In this document: piece after piece, positions 51,301 through 64,000 of the stretch
How positions within the stretch are numbered: the first letter of the stretch is position 1
Layout: each line of letters opens with the position of its first letter
Assembly: GCA_961205875.1 (NCBI GenBank)
Contig: OY540818.1
Span: 11,940,761 to 12,004,760 of the forward strand
Reading direction: 5' to 3'
DNA: 64,000 bases
Origin: Sialis fuliginosa
Taxonomy: Eukaryota; Arthropoda; Insecta; Megaloptera; Sialidae
Notes under the pieces: model-generated
Database searches by the model: none
Told to the model about the DNA's origin: nothing
Seen by the model: the letters and a program-made list of their open reading frames with translations, nothing else
Program-made: the position numbers and the translations under genes

Positions 51301-52487
51301 TTTAGAAATTTGCAACAAATTACATTTTTTATAAATGATTCCCCTGTTTTTGGAGATAGGTACATGTGAATATTTTTTGTTGAGTTAAACAGGGCCGGTA
51401 GTAAGGCCAAATTTATTTATTTTTTTATTCAAACAGCTCTTTAAAATTTGTACACGTTGTTAGAAAGCTGATTTTTTGCTGAAGACAACTAAACTATAAC
51501 TTATGTAAAACGAGCTATTTAAATTAGAGACATTTTATCTCTATTTTTTTATATGAAAATATTTTTTTCAACCGAAACCGTTTACGTAAATCATGAAAAA
51601 TATCAAAATTTGTATAACAACGAAACTATACTAATCAGGTAAAGTAGGCTATGGTTGATAAAAAAACATTTATCAAAATTATAGATAAAATTTTTCGATT
51701 TGAATAACTTGATTTAAATTATATTAGAGCAGTTGTGTTCAACAAAAAAATCAACTTTTCGACGATATGCAAAGAATGCCATTTGCAAAATGCAATTAAT
51801 CATGTTGTCGGTCCTGTTAAAATTCGTTGTCGAAGCTGGGATACTTTGTATATTTAAAAAAAATGATATACCTATTTTCCATATAAATATAAACTTTATG
51901 TTTACCCTAACCGTCAAAATCATTAGAACTTCCCTTTGAATTTCATTAAAATATATAATATATGTATAAAGGTTACTAAGCAAATATCCCAAACCATACG
52001 TATTAAAATTACACACATGATATGCGCATATTTTTAAAACATAATATTCGTGAAGTCATTGTTGACCAATCTGGTGAAAATGTCAACACCGTAATAAAGA
52101 ATAAATGATTCGACTTGACCCTGGAAATCTCATAGCTGTAAGGATCACGTTGGTCCGTGCCTTGATGTTGCTTAAATGTAAATTAATTAATTTTAAATTG
52201 CACGACGTATATTTAATATTGTCCACATTGGAGATTGTTAATTGTTAAAGTCGATTAATAATATCGTAACAAACGTTGAAAGACACAGTTAAATAGGATT
52301 TGTGAAAAGGAGGTATTAAAACATACTAATATAGTTTAGAAATTAAACAAAATATATATATCTACGCATTTGGTTATTATCAAAATTAAATTATTTTTAT
52401 TTTAGTATGATTTTTAGAGCTGTACGCAGAGATGGTATCAATTATATTTATAAATCTCGTCAAAAATTTGATTTTTATATAGGCATT
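48338..52487. other. AT-rich intergenic sequence
   Basis: No gene, RNA or transposon end that I can support. The overlapping frames at 51714-52016 on both strands show no family features. Confidence 0.5.
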
Positions 52488-52995
52488 GTCAATAGTTATT
52501 GTTTTTTGTGATTGATGGGCTTCTATTTTTTAATTCTCATGAACTCATATTACTAATAAAACAACTATCTCTTTATTAAACCAAAGTCTGCAAATATAGT
52601 TTTTTTTTTAAATTATAGCTTTTTATTTTATTTATTATTTCTCCAGTAATGGATAAAGTAAAACCAGTAATGGGTACCCATACTTATACACTAATAAGTA
52701 TTAAGACACAAATGTAATAAAATAAAGAATCGTAAAATTTGAAACCATTTGAAGCAGATGCTATGATAATATAAGAATTAACAAATTGATTCCACTAATA
52801 ATTAGTTTAAATGTCCACCATTTTGACACCCATTGGCCGATTGCCATCAAATTACGCTATTTTACAGTTAAGTGTCTATAGATTATGATTCACTAATGAC
52901 ATTAATAAAATATCAACAAATATTTCTAATTTAGTACATTTAATTATACAAGAATCTAACACTGGGGTATGATCCAAGACTGGTGCCAGTACCTT
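52488..52995. mobile_element. Mariner-like MITE, second copy (left end damaged)
   Basis: Matches 29642-30157: TGTGATTGATGGGCTTC, CATGAACTCAT, CCAGTAATGGATAA, TGTCCACCATTTTGACACCC, and the right end AAGACTGGTGCCAGTACCT. The left TIR is not recognisable. Confidence 0.75.
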
Positions 52996-55900
52996 TTATA
53001 GAATGTTAACATTTATAATTCTAGGTGCTACCTGACATCAAATATTTCTAATTTTTGGGCTTAAAATAATTCAATTTTTAACAAACAAAATTTTTTTAAA
53101 AAAACCGTTTTTTTAAATTAATGTAAATTATTTTTGAACTTTGACATATTTTCATAATTTACTATTCAATATTCTTTATTTAAATCAATAAATTAAATCT
53201 TATCTCGTGTGCAGCTCTTATGTTTTTATAACAATTATTTATAATACTTTCTTTCTAAAAAAAATCGTATATGTATAAAAATGTAACATACGTACACAGA
53301 TCCTTACAATTAAATTACATAAACTTAATTTTATAAAACAAGCTCAAACGACATTTCTCCAAACCAAAATAAAATTATTCAATATTATAGTTAATTTAAT
53401 GATACGATAGGTAATACCACTACATGATAAAAATGTTTTTTATATAATATAACAATTAACAGTGACTTTAAAACTATTCTGATGGCAAAAACAACAAAAA
53501 TCAATACATATCTATTATACTTACCTGAAAAAAATGAAACATATCAAAATGAAGACTGAGAAATAAAATTAACACTAGTTAACAATTTTCATATTATTTT
53601 ATATATAAAATATTTGAAATTGCACATATCCCAAATAAAGAAATTAAATGTTAATCGTAAGACTTAACAAATTAAAAATAACTATTTATTAAATAGGTAT
53701 CATAGCGAGTATTACAACTCAATATTAATATTATATCTTGGTAGGGAAAAAATCATTTAGATACTTTAATTCTTATAAATTTTTATTTTACCTTTAATAA
53801 AAGTTATCTATACTTATTAATACACATAATACGATATGGACACGTATGAATATTTTTGGAACACAAGTTCGTTTCCATATTTGTTAAAAACAAACAAATT
53901 AATTAATTAATGTGCTGTACTTCAAAGTAATATCAACTCTCAATTTTGCCTTTTTAAATTTACGGAAAATTAAATATCATATCTGGTCTACCCACAAAAA
54001 ATATTACAATAGTATATTTTAACAAAAAAATACATCATTTATTACAAGTAAAAACCTTTGTCACTCACGTAACACATGAAGTTAGCTGCACAAAGAAACC
54101 TAATATGTAAACAATAGAAATTTTCATATAACTGTCAAAAAATTTTAAATTCTAGAGTTGGAGAACCCCGAGTAATTTAAATGATTTATATATTTATTAT
54201 ATTATTATTTTTTATTCTATACTTTAGTAAAATATATTTAAATTACATTTAATTATAAAATTAGTATTTTTTACTTATTTTATAAAAATTATATAGAAAC
54301 TTTTGACTTTAAATTATATATTCTTATAAATTGACAACAGAAAATAAATAAAAATCAGATCCTTCATACGTCGCAGAAGCATATATATGTAAAATAAAAG
54401 TAAAACAAAAAATGTGAACGTCGGGAACTAGAAAAGTACTATCACGTAGAAGAAACTTTTTGAAGTGAATTTAACTTGAAAATCAAATTTTACACATGTG
54501 CATACATACATATGGAGATAGATAGGTTATGTATGTACCTGCAGCAGATTTAAGTTTGAGGGGAGACCAGGTCGGTTGTCACATTTTAGATATGGTATTT
54601 TTATTACGAACTGTGACATGGAAATCAATTGGCAGATATTCAACTTTCTGAAATGAAAATTAATTAAATTATAATTATCAATATTTAAAAGGTGCCACAA
54701 GACTTTCTTATACTGATATTGAGTGTATAGTGTACGTATATCTACTTATATAAAACAAATCTTTTTGAGTGACTGATAAAAGATAAAAAAATATTGGGGC
54801 AACAGCAACTAATAACTTACAAAAATTAAATTTAAATAATTTAAACATTTCTTTCTATTAAAAACTATATCAAATATAATATTTGAAAATTAAAAATTAT
54901 GTATTCGTTATATTTTTTTGTTATAAATATTGATTAATTAATTTTAGAACAGTATTACAAATAATTAAAATTAACGTTAGTGTTACTAATATATAAAACA
55001 ATAGAAAAATTGCACCTATGTATATTGCATAAAAATATGAAAAAATATTATTTCATCACGTGTATTCTACAGGTGTGGAATATTGATAAAACTGTCCATA
55101 GATTAAAGGATTAATTAAGCTTATGAAAAAATTATATCAATATATTTTCAGAGCGCTTTTCCAGGGAAAGCTCATGAGAATGATTATCACTTATGCGTCG
55201 TTTTTTTTTATTAATTCTCATTTATAACATGAACTACTAAACAGTATTTATTGCTTTTTTCCTGTGATGTTCATAGTTATATAACTATGTTATATCATAT
55301 AACATTTTATCAACACAGAATATTATAAAGTTTTAGTCAATGTTTATTAGTTCCTTCATCGTTATAATATGTGACAAATTGTTGACCAAAATACTAGAAT
55401 CTAAAAGATAATACTTGTGCTCAGAAACCAATTGTATTTAAAAGTTTAGATACATAGGATTTCTTCATTTCACTGTTTGTCCTCATTCTTTGTAGCAAGA
55501 GTCTTTTTTGTTATCTGAATAAATTTATTGTTATATATAGAATAGGAAATCTGAGAGGGATAAAAAATACAGATCCTTTATTTATTATTAAATTTTTAGC
55601 AGTCTAGACACGTTTTACAAAAAAAAAACCCATATGGCAACAGAGCCTCATGTCAGTAAATAACACGACGAACTAAATTAACATTTATACAATTTTATTT
55701 GATTTAATACATTCAAAATAGTTTTTTTAACGAAACTTGGATTCCAATCCAGAAAGTGATATCGAAAATGGCATATCCAACATAACGGCCATTTTGAATA
55801 TCACTTATTGGACTACAAAGTGTTGATGCTACACAACTTTTCTCAAGTTTTTTCTATATAAAAAATTCACAAATCCATATAGCTTAGAGCCATGCTAATC

Positions 55901-56049
55901 TTGCAGTAGGTATATTTTATGTTACCTTATAAATATATTAAAAATTAAATAATAATATAATCCTACAGACCTTTTCTTTATTCCATTCAATAAATAAAAA
56001 ATTATTACATTTCATTCACATGTTAATTACCAACCTGACAAAATAAGTT
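52996..56049. other. AT-rich intergenic sequence
   Basis: No gene supported. Contains the imperfect hairpin at 55737-55817. Confidence 0.5.
55737..55817 (+). repeat. 80-nt imperfect hairpin
   Basis: GTGATATCGAAAATGGC (55756-55772) pairs with GCCATTTTGAATATCAC (55788-55804) with a 2-nt internal mismatch, and CCAAT/ATTGG extend the stem. The size resembles a pre-miRNA, but no known miRNA is recognised. It could equally be a transposon remnant. Confidence 0.3.
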
Positions 56050-56310
56050 ATCACAAAAGCGATTTTCTCGTACCCGTCAAATGATATTAAATTCGTGCTT
56101 AACGCGTATAAGCAATGGAATATAATAATAAAAACAGCGGCTGGGTACGTGTTTCTAGCTACGTTATCCAATTATGTGTGCCGATTTAATTCATACAAAC
56201 GTGTTAATTAATTTTCTGCGGCTCGAGCCCGGCGCATTATTGTTGTATTTGAACGAGACAGTTTCGTCAGAATAGTGTCAGAGGCTGCCCATGTCAAAGG
56301 AGAAAGAAGT
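56050..56310. promoter_or_regulatory. GC-elevated block, possible conserved element
   Basis: Complex sequence with AAAAGCGATTTTCTCG, CTTAACGCGTATAAGC, several ATTAAT/TTAATTAATT homeodomain-type words and GCGGCTCGAGCCCGGCGC. No open frame and no repeat ends. Confidence 0.35.
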
Positions 56311-56588
56311 AAGCTTATTATCCAAAATATTGTTAAAAAGACTTAACAGCTTTTATTATTGAATTTGAAAATAATCTACTTTATTTTTTTTCAAATCGAA
56401 TCAGTTTTACCTCACTTTTAACCAAAATATCACTTACTTCGTTAAATATTGTTTTAACCTAACTAAAACGAATCACGAATTTTTATGAATATTATTATTT
56501 TTTTTTTTGTAAGGCCAAAATCGAAATTCGAAAAAGTGAAACATTTTTTAAAATTGTCATTACCGGGAAAAAACTTTAGATCTGTAGT

Positions 56589-56900
56589 GATCAAATCAGA
56601 TCTTGATAGATCTGCATTTTGAGGCAACATCATATTTTTTCACTGGTTTTTGATCTGTGGAGAACTGCAAAGATCTATAACAACCTACAAAGATTTACAA
56701 CGATCTACAAATATCTCTAAAGATCGTTGTAGATAGTGATAGAGATTGAAATGTTGAAAATTCATGAATTTTCATTATTACAACGATCTGTAGAGATCTA
56801 TGTAGATCTTTATAGATCATTATAGATCTTTGCAAATCTCCACAGATCCAAATATGATTTTGTCTCAAAATGCAGATCTATCAAGATCTGATTTTTGATC
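56589..56900. mobile_element. AGATCT-rich foldback
   Basis: The arms are inverted copies: AAATCAGATCTTGATAGATC plus TGCATTTTGAG at the left, and CAAAATGCAGATCTATCAAG plus ATCTGATTT at the right. The interior is a string of AGATCTA[T/C] units with an inner ACAACGATCT hairpin. No coding capacity. Confidence 0.75.
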
Positions 56901-57009
56901 TGGTTTTGCTGCAATCAAAATAACGAAACAAAATAAACAAATTTAACACTTGAAAAGATTCTCTTGTGAGTAAAATCAAACGTAAAAACAGTTTATTTGC
57001 TCGTGGTAT

Positions 57010-57300
57010 AATAGTCTTAAAAGTTCGCCAAGTGCATGTGTGAAACTAACAACCCCACACAATTATCATTCAAGCGGCGCCACTGCACAGCATCGTGCAT
57101 ACCCATAACAATTTCTGGTACGTGAATCTATGCGGTGTTTTTAAATTTTAAGATAACTATTATTGTTTACTGCGAAATGTGTTCTCGTTACAGTCTGAAC
57201 ATTTTGTTCTTGTTTGCTCCGCACAAAAGCAACTTGATGACAGCGTTCGGTTACCATAGCAACGAGCTCGCTTTCAGTGCTTAATTAGAATTGAGGTTTG
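57010..57300. promoter_or_regulatory. GC-elevated block with RFX X-box
   Basis: GTTACCATAGCAAC at 57250-57263 matches the RFX X-box pattern (GTNRCC, 0-3 bases, RGYAAC). It lies in a complex block (AAGCGGCGCCACTGCACAG, GTTCTCGTTACAGTCTG). In insects such sites often mark promoters of cilium genes, but no coding exon is seen nearby in the window. Confidence 0.4.
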
Positions 57301-60300
57301 GTATATACATAACCAATACTAAAAGTATTTTCAAAAGTGTGTTTCTGTTTTTGTGTACGTGACTAATGAATCTTTAAAAAAACTTTGTTGAGACTAAATA
57401 TATGTAAAAAAAATCTTGGTGTCAGCAGGATCGCTCCTATATAATCTGACAGCTCAGATAGAGTAATGCGACGATCATAGAAGGATACAAAAACATTATG
57501 GGTACGATCAATAAGTTATTGGGTTCGTCTCTTTTAGGGATGGAAGTTAAGCCATCGTTAGAAATTGAAAAAATAAGTTACGCTACTCAACGAATAATAA
57601 TTCTCCCAACTACCCCAAATCTTTTGTTTGCTTTACAACACAAATTTAAAAATAACGCAATCTGAAACGACGTAATGTGAGATCTGGGTGTATATCAGTT
57701 TAAACTTTGTAAAGCTATTAATTTTTATCGGTTATTTTTCTTATTTCTTTTCTCGGACTCAAAACGAGACCAAAAAAGAAACGAAATTGGTTTAAATCAC
57801 AAACCGCTATACAGAGACAGTACCACTTGCATTTGAATTGAAAAATGACTGTTAATTGTAAAATTCAAGACCGAGATGAGATGTGACGAAACTCACTTAA
57901 CTCTCGTCTCGTGTGTTTCCGTCGTTATTATATAACATAAAATATGACAGATTAAATGTTAATTCTCAACCCAGCCAAAAATAAAAAATAAAATTTTTAA
58001 TGTTGTCCCCATATTTAAAAATATAATAAATTAGTTATTCAATTACATTTCTTATAAATATCTTCAAAATTAAAACAATATTTCTTCCAAGTCACGAAAT
58101 GGGGGCTCACTCTATACCAAGGTATTCATTCAACTAAATAGAACAGAGAGAAAAAACTACAATCTCAAACAAAAAATGTTTCTTCAGACGACAAAAAACT
58201 AGCATCCAATTATTTTCAACACGTAACAAAAATTAACCTATCCAATTACACAAAATGTATTCTCGATTTATCCACGTGTGAAACAATCACAGATTTACTC
58301 ATACATGTAATGTACCACAAATTTAAATAATTATATTAATCCATTCAAAATTAGTTTCGAGTTTAGTGATTATAAGCTAAATAATATTCATTTGTAGCAT
58401 TGTTGCGATACTGCCATTAAAATTCAATCATATAACAGAATACACGTTCTCACTTATAAACATCTAATTTAACGCGACAAATGATTTTAGAGCGATGATT
58501 TAAATTCATTAAATCACATTACAGAGTCAATATGTACCTTGAATTATCGAATGCGTACAAAAGCTGCATTTTTATTGTTGTTTCGAATAGTATATCTCAT
58601 CCTACAACTTGTAATTAGTGTCAACGAGAACAGAGTCGTAATAGTTAGTAATGGTGTAATTGAATTCCAAAATTTATAGATTCATAGTTTTAATCCAGCG
58701 ATTCACAAACGTTGAAAAACTGTTTAGGAATAAGGCTCCTATCTATTTTAATTTCTGAAAATTTTTATATTCAAGAACTTAAGTTTTGTTTTACAAAAAT
58801 TACCTTTTTTAGATATTAAAATCATTTACACAGATAAGGCCACCCTCTAATTTTAACAGCCCTTATTTATGATACATTTGGACGACCCTGATTATAACAA
58901 CAAAATATAGATTTATTAATAATGTTAATAATAAATCTAAATGATATTAATAAATAAAAGACCTGCCCTGGTGTACAACAGGATATAGGAGAAAGATACA
59001 ATGTGGGGGGGAAAGAGATGAAGTTATTTATGACCTGTTAATGCCAGACCACTTACAATGCAAATATCATAAATCCTTCTGGTGATTAATTTGCTGCAAA
59101 TGTTTAACTTTAGATTAAAATATATTGTTGGAAGTTTGATCGAAACCAGCCAGGCGTACGCGAACAAGGACGGGGAAAACTGCGGCGGTGGGAAATGTGT
59201 GAAAAACGATACATGGTTTACATTTTTTTTAGTTTGGTTCATGTTTCGAACAATCGATAATTTGTAAGTTTGAAAGTGAAATGTCAGGGTTCGTGGTTGA
59301 TTTTTAAATTTAATTGCTTTATCTATCAAGAATTTGTTTTGAATCATTTGTCGGTTTTTATTGATATTATCAAAAATAAACTTACAAACGTAAAAAATAA
59401 ATAATTTATATAAAACATCTTAAATGAAACTCTTCCTATTACGCGCTGTATTTAATTAAAGAAACTATTCAAGCTTTGCATAAAGATGTCTGATTGTTTT
59501 GTTTGGTTTTCAAATTTCTAGATCGCCATTTTTTATAAAACGCATTTTTTTGATACTACGGTGTTCAAGTTTCGATGAAAAAAACTCCATTGTTAAATAT
59601 AAATTTGATCCTAAAATGTTCATAACGAAGCATTTACACAAAAATTATTATCATTCTTTGTTCAAAAACAAAAACATTTTGCCTCGTGTAATTTTTCTGA
59701 AAAGCTGACCATTTTTTGAAAAGTAAATCCGAAAGATAAAGTTATAAAATGTACGATAAATTTCTAAACTTAAAAAAAATCAAAATGCATTTAAAAGATT
59801 TTTGTAGCACAAAAAATTGTACACAAATTTATAAAGCGTTTTACATCCCCATCCCTAACTTTCAAAACTGAAAAAAACAACGTTTTTCAATATTTTTGTC
59901 AACTGCAATGTGTTCATAAAAAAAAACGTTTAATAACATAAAAATACCCCTGAATTCGAAAAATATATAAATTTTCCTTTAATTTACACTCCCTATAAGC
60001 CCAAAAACGATCATTGTTGATCTATTTTAAAATAAAAATATTCTTTTCTAATTTTTTCCTTGTATGTAATTTTTTTGTAACAATACCACTCCAATAAACG
60101 ATCGTTCACTGTAATTCTAAATTGATCATATTATTTTGTAAACAGAGTAATTATCATTAAAGTATGTAGGTACTTATTTCAATCGTTTGCCAATAAAATG
60201 TATCTAAACAAAGTATCTTTCACTTATTTCCCTTGAGTTTGTTTATAAAAACATTGATTGTTTATTTTGTGAAAGTAATCCTTTCTTTTAGCTTATAATT

Positions 60301-60938
60301 GGTTCATATATTTAAAGTATCAAATAACATTAAAATACCATTCATTTCAACGTATTTCTCGAATACAGGTATCATGAATAAGCCAACCCAAAAAAACTAA
60401 ATCGAAGTAAATGTTTATCAGAATATAGCCAACATATCATGTTATGATCTAAATAAGACCATCAATTTTTCTAAATGTTTTCTGTTTAGTTTCATAAATA
60501 AATTATATTTGATAAATATGTACATAATTACTTACGATATAATTTATAAATGAATCAAAGCTTGGATATTATTAAGTGCATGCACTTACACAGCTGGAAA
60601 TGAAGCTGAATGTAAAAAGTTAATATATTCAACGTAAAAACTTTCATTTGATATGTAATTGTCCTTAACAAAAAAATAGTGCAGTAAAAACTTGAATATC
60701 GTACCATTTACATATATTCATTTTTATTTGAAATATTAAAGTTGAATTGCAATGTTCATATGGAATTCTATTGTTATATTTCTTATTGCTTAATATCTTT
60801 TTCAAACGTTATCATAAAGATAATGTTTTATCTCAATACTCTTTGGTTATAAAAATGAAACATTAATTAAACCTCCCACGCTGTACTATACAATGCAGTT
60901 TTGATATTAATATGTATATTATGTCAAAAACACATATA
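57301..60938. other. Intergenic sequence
   Basis: No gene supported. Holds a GAGACGAG-type repeat relative (about 57760-57920), a short hairpin (58909-58940) and a GC-elevated patch at 59145-59215 (ACGCGAACAAGGACGGGG, TGCGGCGGTGGG). Its frames on either strand carry no recognised motif. Confidence 0.45.
57760..57920 (-). repeat. GAGACGAG-type repeat fragment
   Basis: CTCGGACTCAAAACGAGACC, AGACCGAGATGAGATGTGAC and CTCTCGTCTCGTGTG share the words of the elements at 22689 and 35186. Confidence 0.5.
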
Positions 60939-61525
60939 GGGTCAACTGGGGTAAAAGTGAAACAAAATACAAAGCTTTCATGTTTTTTGACAGTTGACGA
61001 TACAAATTCATATTTTATTTTTTTTTACTAGATGCGCTTATGAATAACCATTTTAAATACTTACATCATTTGAACTGTGTGATACAACACGGACTTTAAA
61101 AATGAAAAAAGTGTGTTTCATTTTTAACTTCTAATTTGGGAAAAAGTAAGAGAAAAAGTGAAACAAGCCTCTAATGGAAAATATTTCTCGAAAAATTAAA
61201 AGAAAAGCTACAAAGGCAACTTTCGTTTATCTTCTTTGTGGCATATCAATGTGAAATTGTAACTTTAATTAATATCTGAGCTAACAGAAAGTTATGTGCA
61301 AAGAATTAAAATTTAATTCACACGTTTTGACATCGACTAACAGGGAAATCTGTAGGGGTGACACATCACTTATATGGCGATTCATATTTTCAGGTCGCTT
61401 TAACAAACCTTTAATGATGATATCAGTTTTTATAATTCTCCTATAAACAAATTAGTTTTTTAGTTGCAAGCTTGTTTCACTTTTACCGCATTTTTTTGGT
61501 GTTTCATATTTACCCCGCTCGACCC
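60939..61525. mobile_element. 587-bp MITE with GGGTC ends and TA duplication
   Basis: The left end GGGTCAACTGGGGTAAAAGT plus GAAAC, and the right end GTTTCATATTTACCCCGCTC plus GACCC, are inverted copies. TA flanks both (60937-60938, 61526-61527). Internal words GTGAAAC and GTTTCATTTTTA add inverted symmetry. Fits Tc1/mariner-type insertion; no transposase frame. Confidence 0.75.
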
Positions 61526-64000
61526 TACAATATACAGGTCGTTTCAGCTAATATTTCGTAAACAAAAGTTGAATGGTTTAATCAGATGGTGCTCTCAAAA
61601 TTATTATTTTTATGGTGGTCTGCAGATCATATGAAGATGGGAGTCCCTACTTTTTTATTTCAAAATCGTATTCTCCGTGAAAAAATAAATAACTTTTATG
61701 TCCAATATTATAAAGAAGCTAACAAATTTTCAAGCTTGCAAACACTTTCAAATGGTGTATTAATTCTGTTAGTATCTATGGATTTGTAATGGAATTTAGA
61801 GCAGTGATACTTCAACTTATTAAAACACAGTTGTCGACTCGCTTTATAATACCAAACATTAGTTGAAACATTTTTCTTGGATAACATTTTTTAAATATTT
61901 TGGGTTGGTGCAATATAAAAAAAACATCCACCAAAAATAATTTTGATAGCGCCATTTCAACTCTTCAATTTTTGACTGGAATCTTTTTCTCTATCTCGTT
62001 TTTTTTTTAATATTAGCCTGTGGTGAATAAAATAAAACAGATCTTGAAACACAAACATCAAGTTTCTCAATACGCCATAAATATCTTCTTTTTTGTTGAC
62101 TTAAGTAATTTAATATTTGAATGATTTAATAATAATATAATCAATATTGACACAAAAAATATAAAGAATTTACTCACTACCCCCTATTAAGATAAAAGTT
62201 ATCTCTAGAGGATAATTATTCCTTATATTATTTAATATCCCAAAGGTCTGTAGGAAAACGTGACTTTTATGACAAATTATTATTAATTTATTTAAAAAAT
62301 GAATGAAAGTAGTAATATAAATCAATTAATAAAATCCAAAAATAGTGTGTAGGTAGAGTCGTGAGTTTTTCGGGTGATCGATATTAATATTTTTGATCTT
62401 GAGCGTGCGTGATAGTGAGTAAAACTTAACTCAATTAATTACATTTACAAGAAATATTTTCAGAAATCATAACGCGAAAATAAAAAACTAAAAATCTAAT
62501 TAAATTTATAAAAAATATTTTCACAAAAAAATAAATTGTTTAAAATCATTATTTTAATCGTGAAATAAAATAATATGTCTTTTTTTATTCCAATACGGAA
62601 TAATAAAATATACATAATGCATGATTGTGAGCGAAAATTTACACTATTAAAAAATTATGTTTTTGCTCCAAAACCAAAATATTCTCAAAAGTCTAGAAAA
62701 ATGTTTATTTTACAGCAAATAATTATAAATTTCTTTATAACTGTAATAAAAGTTATATTAATAAATGTGTAGGTTTTTTAACAAGCACGCACTCAAGCAT
62801 ATTTTGAATTAAAATAATATGTACAATGTGAAATTTTTATAAAAAATTAACAGTTCGTAAACATTTTATATGCAGCTATAAAAATGTTTAGAGGTGTTTA
62901 TAAAAATACGACAGCAATTCATTTGAAATTCAAAAATTGTTTACAACTTACTAATTAAAAATGACATCATTTTTTTGTTTTAATTACTTGCTAATTAACA
63001 ATATTTTAATTGTTATTTATATCTTAACAATTAGTTAAAATTATCTTTTAATCATTATTATATTTTTTTATTTGAATTAATTTAAAGTAGGTACTTTTTG
63101 TAAAAATTTTAATTCATAAAAAAATATCTCATTTTCATTCATTTTTTTAGAACACAAAAAGTTTGAAAAGCTCTGAACCATTATAATGTAACAAATAGCG
63201 TTTATATATATTTTTTTTGTCTACAACAGCATAACAAAAATTCTGTAATGCATTTTCATGAATAAAAAGTTATTTACAGTTGCATTCTTCCGTTGAAACA
63301 TTATTCAATTTAATGAATTGCACACAACAAATGCTTCTATACATGTATACAAGCTGTTCCAGAAGAAAGTAAAAACAAACACATCATATATTTTACTGAT
63401 TTTTATTCACAAAGTTGAGTTATATAATTGCAACAATCATTTAATAAATATAACAATATAATTAATGTAGATACATAGCCAAACTATTAAAGTATTTCCA
63501 ATATCATGATATTTATCAATGTATCAATGAGAAGCAATTTTACTTTTCATTTTTAAACAATATTACTAAAAAAAAAATAATTCGATATTTGATTATTATT
63601 TTTCTATATTTTTGAAATATTTGGTTTTTCAACAATTTCAATCAAAACCACAATTCTTTATGCTATACATATGTCAAAACATTTTTCGATAGTGTGAATT
63701 TTAAGAATTTTCACGTAACTTGCGTCGTTCTTGAAATATCTTTAAAAAAATTGGGATTCTATTCCTTCCCCCTACACACAAACTAAGAAAACCAATTTTA
63801 ATCAATATTGGTTCAATAGTTAATGAGTTATGAGTATGACACAGACACGGAACAAAAAGTGTCTGTCTTGACTTGAAATGGAAAGATCAAGTAGAAACGA
63901 AATAAAAAATACTCACATAGCTGCCCCTATTCTTTTGAATATGACGAGGAAGAAAACAAAATATAATCGTATATAATAAATAAAATGCAAATATTCTTCT
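61526..64000. other. AT-rich intergenic sequence to the window end
   Basis: No gene seen. The part 63700-63960 looks like a repeat end (ATATGACGAGGAAGAAA near 63940 is the inverse of the CTTCCTCGTCATAT word at 33555). Confidence 0.5.

Noticed and set aside
59024-59347. Overlapping frames on both strands around a GC patch
   Set aside because: Neither strand shows a known motif, and the splice sites around the patch are not convincing.

Overview
The window looks like arthropod nuclear DNA, most probably insect. It is very AT-rich, has introns with canonical GT..AG splice sites, carries many small DNA transposon remnants, and holds one metazoan-type gene. The insect order cannot be settled from the sequence alone. 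The repeat tails with a GCGAGCGAAG motif and the many GAGACGAGAC and CAGTGGCGT elements are, from general knowledge, common in insect genomes.

The only protein-coding gene I can support is on the + strand. It encodes a heparan sulfate glucosamine 3-O-sulfotransferase of the HS3ST1/HS3ST5 type (closest Drosophila name Hs3st-A). I assemble it from five exons: 32261-32387 (5'UTR plus probable start at 32314), 39029-39341, 39966-40181, 43692-43912 and 44226-44571 (stop), with a poly(A) signal at 44667. All junctions have GT/AG ends and keep the frame, giving 389 residues from the upstream ATG or 358 from the ATG at 39048. The product is a type II Golgi membrane protein with a PAPS-dependent sulfotransferase domain. 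It would add 3-O-sulfate to glucosamine in heparan sulfate.

The region 5' of the gene (1-32260) is non-coding as far as I can see. It holds several GC-elevated islands that may be distal promoters, untranslated first exons or enhancers (about 2370-2790, 6100-6330, 8640-8750, 11400-11860, 20140-20300, 24110-24370). It also holds a hAT-like element with a nested foldback (877-2360), a long foldback (3159-3526), an R1-like LINE fragment (14641-14842), a PIF/Harbinger-like element (27604-28052) and a mariner-like MITE (29642-30157). Two hairpin-forming foldbacks bracket the first exon of the gene.

Inside the gene, intron 3 carries a hAT-type element with a perfect 8-bp target duplication (42156-42989), itself containing a small foldback. 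Downstream (44673-64000) there is no gene I can support. This part holds another hAT element with the duplication CTCTAGAG (46021-46326), a second copy of the mariner-like MITE (52488-52995), an AGATCT-rich foldback (56589-56900), a GC-elevated block with a near-perfect RFX X-box (57010-57300) and a GGGTC-ended MITE (60939-61525). I saw no tRNA, rRNA, CRISPR array, bacterial-style operon or previously undescribed enzyme system. The novelty here is mostly in the repeat structure and the possible regulatory blocks.
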